A stretch of DNA of 64,000 nt from Prevotella sp. (GTDB taxonomy: Bacteria; Bacteroidota; Bacteroidia; Bacteroidales; Bacteroidaceae). Positions within the stretch are counted from its first letter, which is position 1, and each line of letters opens with the position of its first letter. The stretch covers positions 53,021 to 117,020 of the forward strand of contig JAFSRY010000033.1 of the NCBI GenBank assembly GCA_017445845.1. Direction: 5' to 3'. Position numbers and translations under genes: made by a program. The notes under the pieces were generated by a model. That model saw only the letters and a program-made list of their open reading frames with translations. It made no database searches and was not told the origin of the DNA. Below, piece by piece: positions 28,501-35,338 of this stretch.

Positions 28501-28850
28501 GTCTCAACGCGTAGGTAACTATAGTTGTGGAGCAGCAGTTCGAGGGCTTTCTGGGCTCTTTCGCGCACCAGTTGTTCGTCCATCTGCAGTTCTTCGCAAA
28601 TCTTTCGGAGGTAGCTTTGGGAGTCTTCATAGCCTTTCCAAATGCCGTAGAGTTGCGACAGTACCCGCTGTTTCATTTCTTCCGTAGCCTTGTTGGTGAA
28701 GGTAACGGCAAGTATCTGTCGGTATCTCATCGGATTATCAATGAGCAGCTTTATATATTCGGCAGCCAGCGTAAACGTTTTTCCGCTACCTGCACTGGCC
28801 TTATAGACTTTTAGCGGTGCTGTCCACTCGTTGTTTATCAGGTTGTTCAT
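25530..28850 (-). CDS. addA: AddA-like UvrD/RecB helicase-nuclease
   Basis: A 1106-residue superfamily 1A helicase with a C-terminal nuclease. Motif I is ASAGSGKT (residues 19-25), motif II IDEFQDTSG, motif III GDVKQSIYRWRGGD, motif VI LLYVAFTRAKKSLF, and the nuclease motif MVVVDFKFAKEDEEHVSQV near the C terminus. It acts with the overlapping AddB-like protein to unwind and resect broken DNA ends. A consensus promoter directly upstream makes it the first gene of the pair. RecBCD-type subunits were not seen, supporting an AddAB system. Confidence 0.9.
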   Translation of the reverse strand: MNNLINNEWTAPLKVYKASAGSGKTFTLAAEYIKLLIDNPMRYRQILAVTFTNKATEEMKQRVLSQLYGIWKGYEDSQSYLRKICEELQMDEQLVRERAQKALELLLHNYSYLRVETIDSFFQSVLRNLARELDLNANLRISLNDKDIEQRAVDEMIENLRRGSEELTWILSYIQDSISDDKSWDVIGQIKGFGENLFKDQYKENSQRLGEILSQPQFFEEYTKTLQALRTQAQEQLAGYGKEFFERLNENGLSETDLSGGSRSISSYFRKLANCETDEKKYLTATLAKCLESPEAWVTKKNAVPGNTAYDLVCNQLFGLLHEAEESRAKLICQMKSAALTLRHLDQLRLLRSIERTMRESDKEAGRFMLSNTQLLLNRLIADNDTPFIFEKMGTRFRHIMIDEFQDTSGTQWKNFMVLLKECMSYGAVGNDERKMVSNLIVGDVKQSIYRWRGGDWRMLNNIVDDFQKEQVFTQPMSTNWRSYPNIIRFNNAFFKTAAELERLNISQNNPEGSRQLQAAYSYGEMRQLVSPKNKTKGGFVNIELFSEKTEPEENILPRTAETIDNLLAAGVRPKDIAILVRKNSYIQQIADYLSKERPQLELVSDEAFRLDASVAVNMIVDALRWLNEPTDDLALSRITFYQQRYIAGDEQYTSNRLAEEKVKAMLTTEAHRLRRLPITDLVEELCMLFHVDLLQEEGAYLSAFNDQLSKFLTEYTADLKDFLTAWDDSIGSKTIHGNDVNGIRLITIHKSKGLEYDHVILPFCDWKLEQRYTIWCAPRETPYDRLPLVPIDFTSKQMQGTIYEADYEQEHLQNVIDNMNLLYVAFTRAKKSLFVFGKRGSSAARSQLIEQCLPVLPDVFADEERADKVSQEKTATCIFNDNGGEKDSTLSLTIGTPVAEENEGGVEEEETGNIFLQKPKQVNVPFTTHKGFRRFRQSNQSKRYVEERADGERDYVTMGSVLHDIFSHIRTTTDIRPALAELEQNGVLYDENISREKLITMLRKRLENPLVADWFSPRWTLFNECTILSRDELTGLVKERRPDRVMTDGKEMVVVDFKFAKEDEEHVSQVRKYMDLLRQMGHQNVKGFLWYVYRNEIKPVIDDEQ

Positions 28851-28870
28851 GAGTTTTTCTTTCTTTGTTG

Positions 28871-28901
28871 CAAAGGTAGTTTAAAAAAACTGAAAGACAA
28901 A
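28871..28901 (-). promoter_or_regulatory. Promoter of the addA-addB operon
   Basis: TTTG (28901-28898), 19 bases, TACCTTTG (28878-28871); leader about 16 bases. Confidence 0.75.
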
Positions 28902-29019
28902 AAAAAAGAGTTTAATTCTCAATGTTAAACCGCTTTTTTCGTTTATGTAATAAAAAACTGTGGAGAAATCGTTTGAAAAAAGTCGCTTTTTCAGAAAAAA
29001 GCACTAACTTTGCACCCTT

Positions 29020-29414
29020 GAAAGCAGTGTTGCGGTCTGTCGCTGGCCCTTTTGGGCGAGAGGAAAGTCCGGGCAGCACAGGGTACTCCACTTCTGAAAA
29101 TGGAAGCTGTCGGTGACGGCAGGTGAGGGCAGAAGAAAAGAACCGCCTCCCGTAAGGAAGGCAAGGGTGAGAAGGTGTGTGTAAGAGACCACCAGCCGCC
29201 GGGTGATCGGCGGGCTGTGCCCACTGGAGGCTGCAAGTTCATGTATACCATCGTTCGTGCTTGTCGCGAGAAAGGTTGCCCGCCTGATGACTCTTCGGGG
29301 TGACGATGGAGGGTAGAACGCTTGAGCCGCGGGGTGACCCGTCGGATTAGATAAATGGCAGACGCTCAGCCATCGGGCTGAGAACAGAACCCGGCTTATA
29401 GCAGCACTGCTTTC
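29020..29414 (+). ncRNA. rnpB: RNase P RNA, class A
   Basis: The catalytic RNA that trims tRNA 5' ends. The conserved core GAGGAAAGTCCGGGC (P4 region) begins near 29059, and ACAGAACCCGGCTTATA lies near the 3' end, at 29385. The ends pair as helix P1 (GAAAGCAGTG with CACTGCTTTC), fixing 29020 and 29414 as approximate termini. TAACTTTG at 29005-29012 is the promoter -7 element, and a T run follows the 3' end. An unrelated open frame across it on the opposite strand is ignored. Confidence 0.95.
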
Positions 29415-29503
29415 ATTTTTCCTGTCTTTAACTTCTTCAACATTAACTGCCGAAAGATTTGTAAAACATACAATAAAACGCGAGCTTTTGCGTTATAATA
29501 ACA

Positions 29504-30943
29504 ATGAAAATACAGAAAATACTGACAGCACTGTTGACATCGCTCTTGATGTTGGCTGCTTGTAGTGACGACGACAGCTTTTCGACGGCACCAGGTTTGC
29601 TGTTAGATTTCTCCACCGATACCGTTCGCCTCGATACTTGTTTTTCAACGGTTCCTACTCCGATGAAATCCTTTTGGGTCTATAATCGATCGGGTGAAGG
29701 AATACGCTTGCAGAGCATACGGCTCGAAAGAGGTAACCAGTCGGGCTTTCGGGTGAATGTCGATGGTGTGTACTTAGGAGCGCAGACTGGATGGCAGACT
29801 AATCAGGTGGAGGTGCGAAACAAAGACTCCGTGCGAGTGTTTGTTGAACTTACCTCTGCTATGAACTATCAAGAAGAACCGCAGAAACTGGAAGACAACC
29901 TGGTCTTTACGCTCGAAAACGGAAACGTTCAGAAAGTAAACCTCCTGACTTACACTTGGGACGCTACCCTATTATATAATGTATGTGTGCGTAAGGACTC
30001 TGTCATAGACCAGCGGAAGCCCATCGTCGTCTATGGAGGTATCAAGGTTGACTCGCTTGCGACCTTGACGATTGCAGCTGGAACGACCCTCTATTTCCAT
30101 AACGATGCAGGCATAGAAGTCTACGGAACCCTGAGGACAGAGGGAACTCCCGATGCTAATGTCGTCATGCGAGGTGACCGCATCGACCATATGTTCGACT
30201 ATCTGCCTTACGACCGTGTGAGTGGCCAGTGGCAGGGCATCCATTTCAACGAGTCGTCGTATGGCAATCATCTGCTCTACACCGATATACACAGCCCCTA
30301 CAACGGCATCGTGTGCGACTCGTCGGACGTTACGAAGCAGAAACTCTACCTCGAGTCCTCCACAATACACAACTGTCAGGGCTACGGAGTGAAAGCCACC
30401 AACAGTAACCTCAGACTTGATAATACGCAGATAACTAATACCCTCGGTGACTGTCTGGCGGTTATCGGTGGACAAACCGAAGTGAACCATTGCACATTGG
30501 CACAGTTCTATCCCTTCGATGCAAATAGGGGAGTGGCCTTGCGCTTTACGGCCGACACCATGCCGCTCCTGGCTTTCAACTGTACCAATTCACTGATTAC
30601 CGGCTACGGCGACGACCAGATGATGGGCCAACCCGGAGATGAAGAAACGGCATTCAATTATGCCTTCGATCATTGCATTATCCGTACCCCCGTCATCGAG
30701 ACCGACGACAGCGTCTACTTTACCAACGTAATCTACGAAGACATTGAAGACACGCTCTCCACGGGACGGAAGCATTTCGTGACTTTCGATACAGACAATT
30801 TCATCTACGACTTCAGTCTCGACTCCGTCAGCATTGCCATCGACAAGGCTGGTGCCGAACATTCCCTGCCCCTCGACCGGAAAGGACTGCCGCGTGACGA
30901 ACGGCCTGACATCGGAGCCTACGAATTCATACAAGAAGAATAA
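29504..30943 (+). CDS. Lipoprotein with right-handed parallel beta-helix
   Basis: A 479-residue lipoprotein with lipobox LMLAAC (Cys20) followed by SDDD, an acidic start often seen in surface-exposed Bacteroidota lipoproteins. Residues about 30-150 form an immunoglobulin-like part (FWVYNRSGEGIRLQSIRL, VRVFVELT). From about 175 a parallel beta-helix is indicated by successive short strands: LTIAAGTTLYFHNDAGIEVYG, LYLESSTIHNCQGYGVKATNSNLRLDNTQITNT. The tail (LPRDERPDIGAYEF) is typical of such proteins. Polysaccharide binding or cleavage is possible but no catalytic residues are recognisable. It precedes cdd by 18 bases. Confidence 0.8.
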   Translation: MKIQKILTALLTSLLMLAACSDDDSFSTAPGLLLDFSTDTVRLDTCFSTVPTPMKSFWVYNRSGEGIRLQSIRLERGNQSGFRVNVDGVYLGAQTGWQTNQVEVRNKDSVRVFVELTSAMNYQEEPQKLEDNLVFTLENGNVQKVNLLTYTWDATLLYNVCVRKDSVIDQRKPIVVYGGIKVDSLATLTIAAGTTLYFHNDAGIEVYGTLRTEGTPDANVVMRGDRIDHMFDYLPYDRVSGQWQGIHFNESSYGNHLLYTDIHSPYNGIVCDSSDVTKQKLYLESSTIHNCQGYGVKATNSNLRLDNTQITNTLGDCLAVIGGQTEVNHCTLAQFYPFDANRGVALRFTADTMPLLAFNCTNSLITGYGDDQMMGQPGDEETAFNYAFDHCIIRTPVIETDDSVYFTNVIYEDIEDTLSTGRKHFVTFDTDNFIYDFSLDSVSIAIDKAGAEHSLPLDRKGLPRDERPDIGAYEFIQEE

Positions 30944-30961
30944 GAAAACAAAAAACATATT

Positions 30962-31441
30962 ATGAAAGAACTGAAAATTGAAGTTAACATTCACTACTGC
31001 CAGCTCGACGAGCTACCTGCAGAAGACCTTGAACTCATCGATCATGCCATCAAAGCTACCGATCATTCCTATGCCAAATATAGTCATTTCCATGTAGGCG
31101 CAGCCCTCCGGCTTGAAGACGACAGCATCGTCATCGGAGCCAATCAGGAGAATGCCGCCTATCCGTCTGGCCTCTGTGCCGAACGCTCAGCAATCTTCGC
31201 AGCCCAGAGCGTCCATCCCGAACTGCGACCCGTGAAACTGGCTATTGCTGCCAGAAACGAAAACGGCCTCATGCCGAGACCTATCACCCCTTGCGGTGCT
31301 TGCAGGCAGGTCATTCTCGAGATGGAAGACCGCTATCAGAAACCCGTCTGCATCCTGCTCTACGGTACCAACGGAGTCTATGTGGTGAACTCCGTAAAAG
31401 ACCTGCTCCCACTCTCGTTTGTCGACGCAGACATGCACTAA
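30962..31441 (+). CDS. cdd: Cytidine deaminase
   Basis: A 159-residue homotetrameric-type zinc enzyme that deaminates cytidine and deoxycytidine to uridine in pyrimidine salvage. Zinc ligands are Cys72 in CAERSAI and Cys111 and Cys114 in TPCGACRQ; Glu74 is the proton shuttle. Other conserved parts are YSHFHVGAAL and NQENAAYPSGL. It is in the same transcription direction as the beta-helix lipoprotein and probably cotranscribed, although no functional link is evident. Confidence 0.95.
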   Translation: MKELKIEVNIHYCQLDELPAEDLELIDHAIKATDHSYAKYSHFHVGAALRLEDDSIVIGANQENAAYPSGLCAERSAIFAAQSVHPELRPVKLAIAARNENGLMPRPITPCGACRQVILEMEDRYQKPVCILLYGTNGVYVVNSVKDLLPLSFVDADMH

Positions 31442-31496
31442 AAACGACCCAAAGAACACGGTTTTTGTACTTTTTCCAAAAAAAAGTGGAAAAATA

Positions 31497-31528
31497 TTTG
31501 GCAGTGTCAAAAAAACGCCGTACCTTTG
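31497..31528 (+). promoter_or_regulatory. Promoter of the tRNA-Ser/tRNA-Glu operon
   Basis: TTTG (31497-31500), 20 bases, TACCTTTG (31521-31528), followed by C; about 50 bases upstream of tRNA-Ser. Confidence 0.8.
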
Positions 31529-31581
31529 CATCCGCGTTTGAGAGAAAACGCTGTCTGGGTAACATTTTGAACAACCGGAAG

Positions 31582-31668
31582 GGAAGTTTGGGTGAGTGGC
31601 TGAAACCAGCAGTTTGCTAAACTGCCGTACGGGTTACCGTACCGGGGGTTCGAATCCCCCAGCTTCCG
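31582..31668 (+). tRNA. tRNA-Ser (anticodon GCT)
   Basis: An 87-base class II tRNA. Acceptor GGAAGTT pairs with AGCTTCC; the anticodon loop TTGCTAA carries GCT for AGC/AGU serine codons; a long variable arm (CCGTACGGGTTACCGTACC) separates it from the T arm GGGGGTTCGAATCCCCC. The 3' CCA is not encoded. Confidence 0.95.
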
Positions 31669-31699
31669 CTCAGACGCACAAGGGGAACTACCCTTGAAT

Positions 31700-31771
31700 G
31701 GTCGGTTCATCTAACGGTTAGGATACAAGATTCTCAATCTTGGCATAAGGGTTCGATTCCCTTACCGACTA
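31700..31771 (+). tRNA. tRNA-Glu (anticodon CTC)
   Basis: A 72-base tRNA. The anticodon stem CAAGA/TCTTG encloses TTCTCAA, giving anticodon CTC for GAG. The T arm is AAGGGTTCGATTCCCTT; the acceptor GGTCGGT pairs with ACCGACT with a terminal G-T pair. It lies 31 bases after tRNA-Ser on the same transcript. CCA is not encoded. Confidence 0.93.
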
Positions 31772-31772
31772 C

Positions 31773-31813
31773 AAAAAGCACCTGTGAGATATGCTTCTCG
31801 CAGGTGCTTTTTT
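31773..31813 (+). terminator. Terminator of the tRNA operon
   Basis: AAAAAGCACCTGTGAG pairs with CTCGCAGGTGCTTTTT (one mismatch) over an 8-base loop; the arm ends in seven T. Strong rho-independent terminator. Confidence 0.92.
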
Positions 31814-31849
31814 CTTTGTGCATTTGCCGTTATGACAGCCTCGCATGGG

Positions 31850-32003
31850 CCGAAGGTATGTTTCGAGGGTGCCGAAGGTATGTTTCGAGGGTGCCGAAAG
31901 TGCTTTTCGAGGGTGTCGAAAGTATGTTTCGAGGGTGCCGAAGGTGCTTTTCGAGGGTGCCGAAAGTGTGTTTCGAGGGTGCCGAAGGTAAGAGTTGGCA
32001 GAG
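31850..32003. repeat. Tandem 22-base repeat array C
   Basis: Six intact 22-base units start at 31850, 31872, 31894, 31916, 31938 and 31960, followed by decayed copies. Consensus core is CCGAARGTATGTTTCGAGGG; each unit contains the dyad CGAAA/TTTCG. Neighbouring units alternate between GTATGTTTCG and GTGCTTTTCG. Both strands are open through it in part, but as a by-product of the period. It lies in the 470-base region between the tRNA terminator and the DUF5686 gene; the rest of that region holds a small CTTCATC/GATGAAG hairpin (about 32022-32038) and a promoter. Confidence 0.92.
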
Positions 32004-32192
32004 CCGAAAGGTAGCTTCTCCGTTCCTTCATCTAAGATGAAGCATCGGTATGACTTTGATGTGCCACATATTTCCTCATCGCTGTATGTATGTGAATACT
32101 TGCCATTGGCAGATAGAAATGGAGCAGAAGATTAAAAAAAACTCAAAAAGTCGTTTTATTGTTATAAAAAAATGTGCATTCGGAGCAATATT

Positions 32193-32224
32193 TTTGCTTC
32201 TTTCGGTGATTATGTGTAACTTTG
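32193..32224 (+). promoter_or_regulatory. Promoter of the DUF5686 gene
   Basis: TTTG (32193-32196), 20 bases, TAACTTTG (32217-32224). It shows that the TTG-initiated frame beginning at 32222 cannot be the true start. Confidence 0.75.
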
Positions 32225-32281
32225 CACGTTCATAATATGTACGCGTACGCGGAAGAAGTTTCTAAAAAGGATAAAAACGAC

Positions 32282-34822
32282 GTGAAAAAAATATTCGCTC
32301 TATTTCTGATGCTGATGCCGTTGGTGGCTTTTGCACAAAGTATGCTGACGGGACAGATTGTAGACAAAGACGGCTACCCCATACCGTTGGCCAGTGCCAT
32401 GTATAAGGGCCACCACATTGCTGTTGCCAGCGATATTGAGGGACGCTTCAAAATAGAACGCCACGAAGGCTGGGAACTGACGTTCAGTTCGGTGGGCTTC
32501 AAGACACAGATGCTGAAAGTGGCTTCTGACACACCTTCAGAACTCAAGATAGTGCTGAAGGAGGATTCGAAGAAACTCTCTGAAGTCGTCATCCGTTCCA
32601 ACCGAGGTAAATACTCGCGTAAGAATAATCCTGCCGTGGAACTGATGCGTAAGGTCATTGAAGCTAAGAAGAAAACTCATCTTGACAACCATGACTACTA
32701 CCAGTATAACAACTACCAGAAAATCACCCTGGCACTGAACGACATCAATCCCGATGGTCTGGAGACGGGTATGTATAAAAAGTACCAATGGATGCTTGAC
32801 CAGGTGGAGCTGAGTCCCTACACCCACAAACTCATCCTGCCCGTGTCGGTAGAGGAGACGCTCACGCAGAAGCTCTATCGTAAGGATCCTCACACGGAGA
32901 AGTCTATCGTGAAAGGTCACACCTCAAGCGGTGTCAACGAAATCTTCCAGACCGGTGACATCCTGAATACCGTGCTGAAGGATGTCTTTACCGATATCGA
33001 CATTTACGATGACGAAGTGCGTCTTTTCCAATATCCTTTCACAAGTCCTATCGGAAAGGGTGCTATTTCGTTCTATCGCTATTACATCACCGACACCCTC
33101 TATGTCGGCAAGGACCGCTGTATTCACCTCGACTTTATCCCTAACAACCAGCAGGACTTCGGCTTTCGCGGCGAGCTCTATGTGCTCGACGACTCCAGTT
33201 ATCAGGTGAAACGTTGCGAGCTGACTATTCCCAAAAAGAGCGACGTGAACTTCGTCGACAACATGCAGTGCATTCAGGAATATGAAAAGCTGGATAATGG
33301 CGAGTGGGTACTCATCCAAGATGACATGATGTGTGAGCTTGAAGCCGCAAAGAACCTGGGTAAGGCTGTCGTTACACGTATCACCCGCCGTTCTGACTAT
33401 GCCTTCGACCCACTGCCGAAGTCACTGATGAAAGGTAAGAAAGAGGTGTTGAAGGATGCCTATGCCGAGATGCGTGGCGACGACTTCTGGCAACAGTATC
33501 GCCAGGTGGAACTGACTAAGAGTGAAAGTTCCATGGATCAGTTCGTTCATAAACTGGAGCAGTTGAAGGGTATGAAGTATGTCGTATTCGGACTGAAGGC
33601 ACTCGTGGAGAACTTCGTTGAGACTGGAACGCGGGAACATCCCAGTAAGGTAGACATCGGGCCTGTGAATACCATGATCTCGCAGAATTTCTATGACAAG
33701 GTGCGTATGCGTGCCTCGGCGCAGACGACTGCCAACTTCAATCCTCATCTGTTTTTAAAAGGCTATTACGCTCACGGCTTTGAGTCGAAGCAGGATTACT
33801 ACGATGCTGAAGTTATCTATACCTTCAATAAGCCTGGCTATCTGCCGAGAGAGTTTCCGAAACAGGCCATCACCTTCCAGACGATGCGCGATGTAGCCCT
33901 GCCTTCCGATAAGTTCATCCAGACTGACAAGGACAATATGTTCACCTCTTTCAAGGTGACCGAGATTGACAAGATGTTCCTTTATAACCGGCAGGAACTG
34001 AACTTTGAATTTGAGCAGGAGTGGGGCTTCAAGACTTTTGCCTCTGCGAAGACAGAGAAAGTGACGCCCATCGGAAACATTGCCTTCCAGCATCTTGATG
34101 GCAACTTCATGCATCACATTCGCTATACAGAGGCTACCGTTGGCGTGCGCTATGCTCCGGGTGAGACCTTTATCAACACCAAGCAGCACCGTTGGCCCAT
34201 CAACCTCGATGCTCCCGTGTTCCGTCTGCAACACACCATGGGCTTCAAAGGTCCATTGGGAGGTCGCTACAAATATAACTTCACTGAAATGGAAATCTAC
34301 AAGCGCGTGTGGATGCCCTGGAACTGGGGTAAGGTTGACACGCGCCTGAAGGCCGGTGCACAATGGAACGAAGTGCCTTATCCGCTACTCATCATGCCGG
34401 CTGCCAACCTCGGATACATTCTTGAAGACCAGACCTTCAACCTTATCAACAACATGGAATTCCTCAACGACCGTTACGCTTCGCTGATGGTCGACTGGGA
34501 CTTGAACGGAAAAATCTTCAACCGTATCCCTCTACTCCGTAAGCTGAAGTGGAGAGAGTGGCTCGGAGTGAAAGTTCTCTGGGGGACCTTGACTGACAAA
34601 AACAATCCTTACCTGTCGGAAAACGCGCAAAGCGACATTCTTATGCAGTTCCCCGAAGGCTGTTTCATCATGGACCGTAGCACGCCTTATGTAGAAGCCT
34701 CCGTCGGTATACATAACATTTTGAAACTCATACATGTCGACTATGTCCGTCGACTCAACTATCTCGACCGGCCCACTGCCAATAAGTGGGGAATCCGTTT
34801 CATGATACGAACGACGTTCTAA
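32282..34822 (+). CDS. DUF5686 outer-membrane protein with CarboxypepD_reg-like domain
   Basis: About 846 residues from a GTG at 32282, which gives a clean signal peptide (MKKIFALFLMLMPLVAFA); an ATG at 32237 would add 15 charged residues. After the signal comes a carboxypeptidase-regulatory-like plug domain (LTGQIVDKDGYPIPLASAMYKG, EGRFKI, LTFSSVGFKTQ, LKIVLKED, residues about 20-95), then the SEVVIRSNRGKYSRKNNPAVELMRKVIEAK segment typical of DUF5686, then a long beta-rich part ending in WGIRFMIRTTF, consistent with an outer-membrane barrel. Substrate unknown. It is followed by a thioesterase after 26 bases. Confidence 0.8.
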   Translation: MKKIFALFLMLMPLVAFAQSMLTGQIVDKDGYPIPLASAMYKGHHIAVASDIEGRFKIERHEGWELTFSSVGFKTQMLKVASDTPSELKIVLKEDSKKLSEVVIRSNRGKYSRKNNPAVELMRKVIEAKKKTHLDNHDYYQYNNYQKITLALNDINPDGLETGMYKKYQWMLDQVELSPYTHKLILPVSVEETLTQKLYRKDPHTEKSIVKGHTSSGVNEIFQTGDILNTVLKDVFTDIDIYDDEVRLFQYPFTSPIGKGAISFYRYYITDTLYVGKDRCIHLDFIPNNQQDFGFRGELYVLDDSSYQVKRCELTIPKKSDVNFVDNMQCIQEYEKLDNGEWVLIQDDMMCELEAAKNLGKAVVTRITRRSDYAFDPLPKSLMKGKKEVLKDAYAEMRGDDFWQQYRQVELTKSESSMDQFVHKLEQLKGMKYVVFGLKALVENFVETGTREHPSKVDIGPVNTMISQNFYDKVRMRASAQTTANFNPHLFLKGYYAHGFESKQDYYDAEVIYTFNKPGYLPREFPKQAITFQTMRDVALPSDKFIQTDKDNMFTSFKVTEIDKMFLYNRQELNFEFEQEWGFKTFASAKTEKVTPIGNIAFQHLDGNFMHHIRYTEATVGVRYAPGETFINTKQHRWPINLDAPVFRLQHTMGFKGPLGGRYKYNFTEMEIYKRVWMPWNWGKVDTRLKAGAQWNEVPYPLLIMPAANLGYILEDQTFNLINNMEFLNDRYASLMVDWDLNGKIFNRIPLLRKLKWREWLGVKVLWGTLTDKNNPYLSENAQSDILMQFPEGCFIMDRSTPYVEASVGIHNILKLIHVDYVRRLNYLDRPTANKWGIRFMIRTTF

Positions 34823-34848
34823 AGGTTGGGCTTCTGAAACTGTATATT

Positions 34849-35334
34849 ATGCAAAAGATAAAGAATCCCTGGGCCCATCGTGAGGGCTATCAATGTTTCG
34901 GCTGCTGCCAGGAAAATCCATTTGGTCTTCACATGGAATTTTATGAAGACGGTGACGACATTCTCTGCTTCTGGCGACCACAGGCACACCTGCAAGGTTG
35001 GATAGACACTTTGCACGGAGGTGTCCAGTCAACACTCATCGACGAAATTGCATCTTGGGTGGTCTTCCGTAAGCTGCAGACGACGGGTGTCACGACAAAG
35101 CTCAACGTGAGATTTTTACATCCCATCATGACGACAGAGACACAAATAACTCTCCGAGCTCGCCTGCGTGAGATGAGAAGTAACATCGCTTTCATCGACG
35201 TTACCATCGAAAATGCCAACGGAGAATGTTGTACTGAAGGTGAAGCCATTTACTTCACTTATGGTGAGGAGAAAGCCCGCGCCATGGGTTTTGTGCATTG
35301 TGATGTTGAAGACGAGCAACTACTGTCGATGTAA
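34849..35334 (+). CDS. PaaI-type hotdog thioesterase
   Basis: A 161-residue hotdog-fold acyl-CoA thioesterase. The start at 34849 (MQKIKNPWAHREGY) avoids overlap with the upstream gene. Two cysteines in CFGCCQENPFGLHMEF near the N terminus match the common CFGCG-N-GLH motif, and LHGGVQSTLIDEIASW is the active-site helix with the HGG turn and Asp. TTKLNVRFLHPI and the following strands complete the fold. It hydrolyses thioesters, with natural substrate unknown. It is likely cotranscribed with the DUF5686 gene and is convergent with the TPR gene 4 bases away. Confidence 0.85.
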   Translation: MQKIKNPWAHREGYQCFGCCQENPFGLHMEFYEDGDDILCFWRPQAHLQGWIDTLHGGVQSTLIDEIASWVVFRKLQTTGVTTKLNVRFLHPIMTTETQITLRARLREMRSNIAFIDVTIENANGECCTEGEAIYFTYGEEKARAMGFVHCDVEDEQLLSM

Positions 35335-35338
35335 GAGT

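Noticed and set aside
29004-29251. Small open frames on the strand opposite rnpB
   Set aside because: The RNase P RNA core and paired ends explain this sequence fully.
31762-32040. Short repeat proteins of the HFRHPRN type across array C
   Set aside because: 22-base units shift reading frame each copy, so the protein period is a by-product; several frames on both strands stay open.
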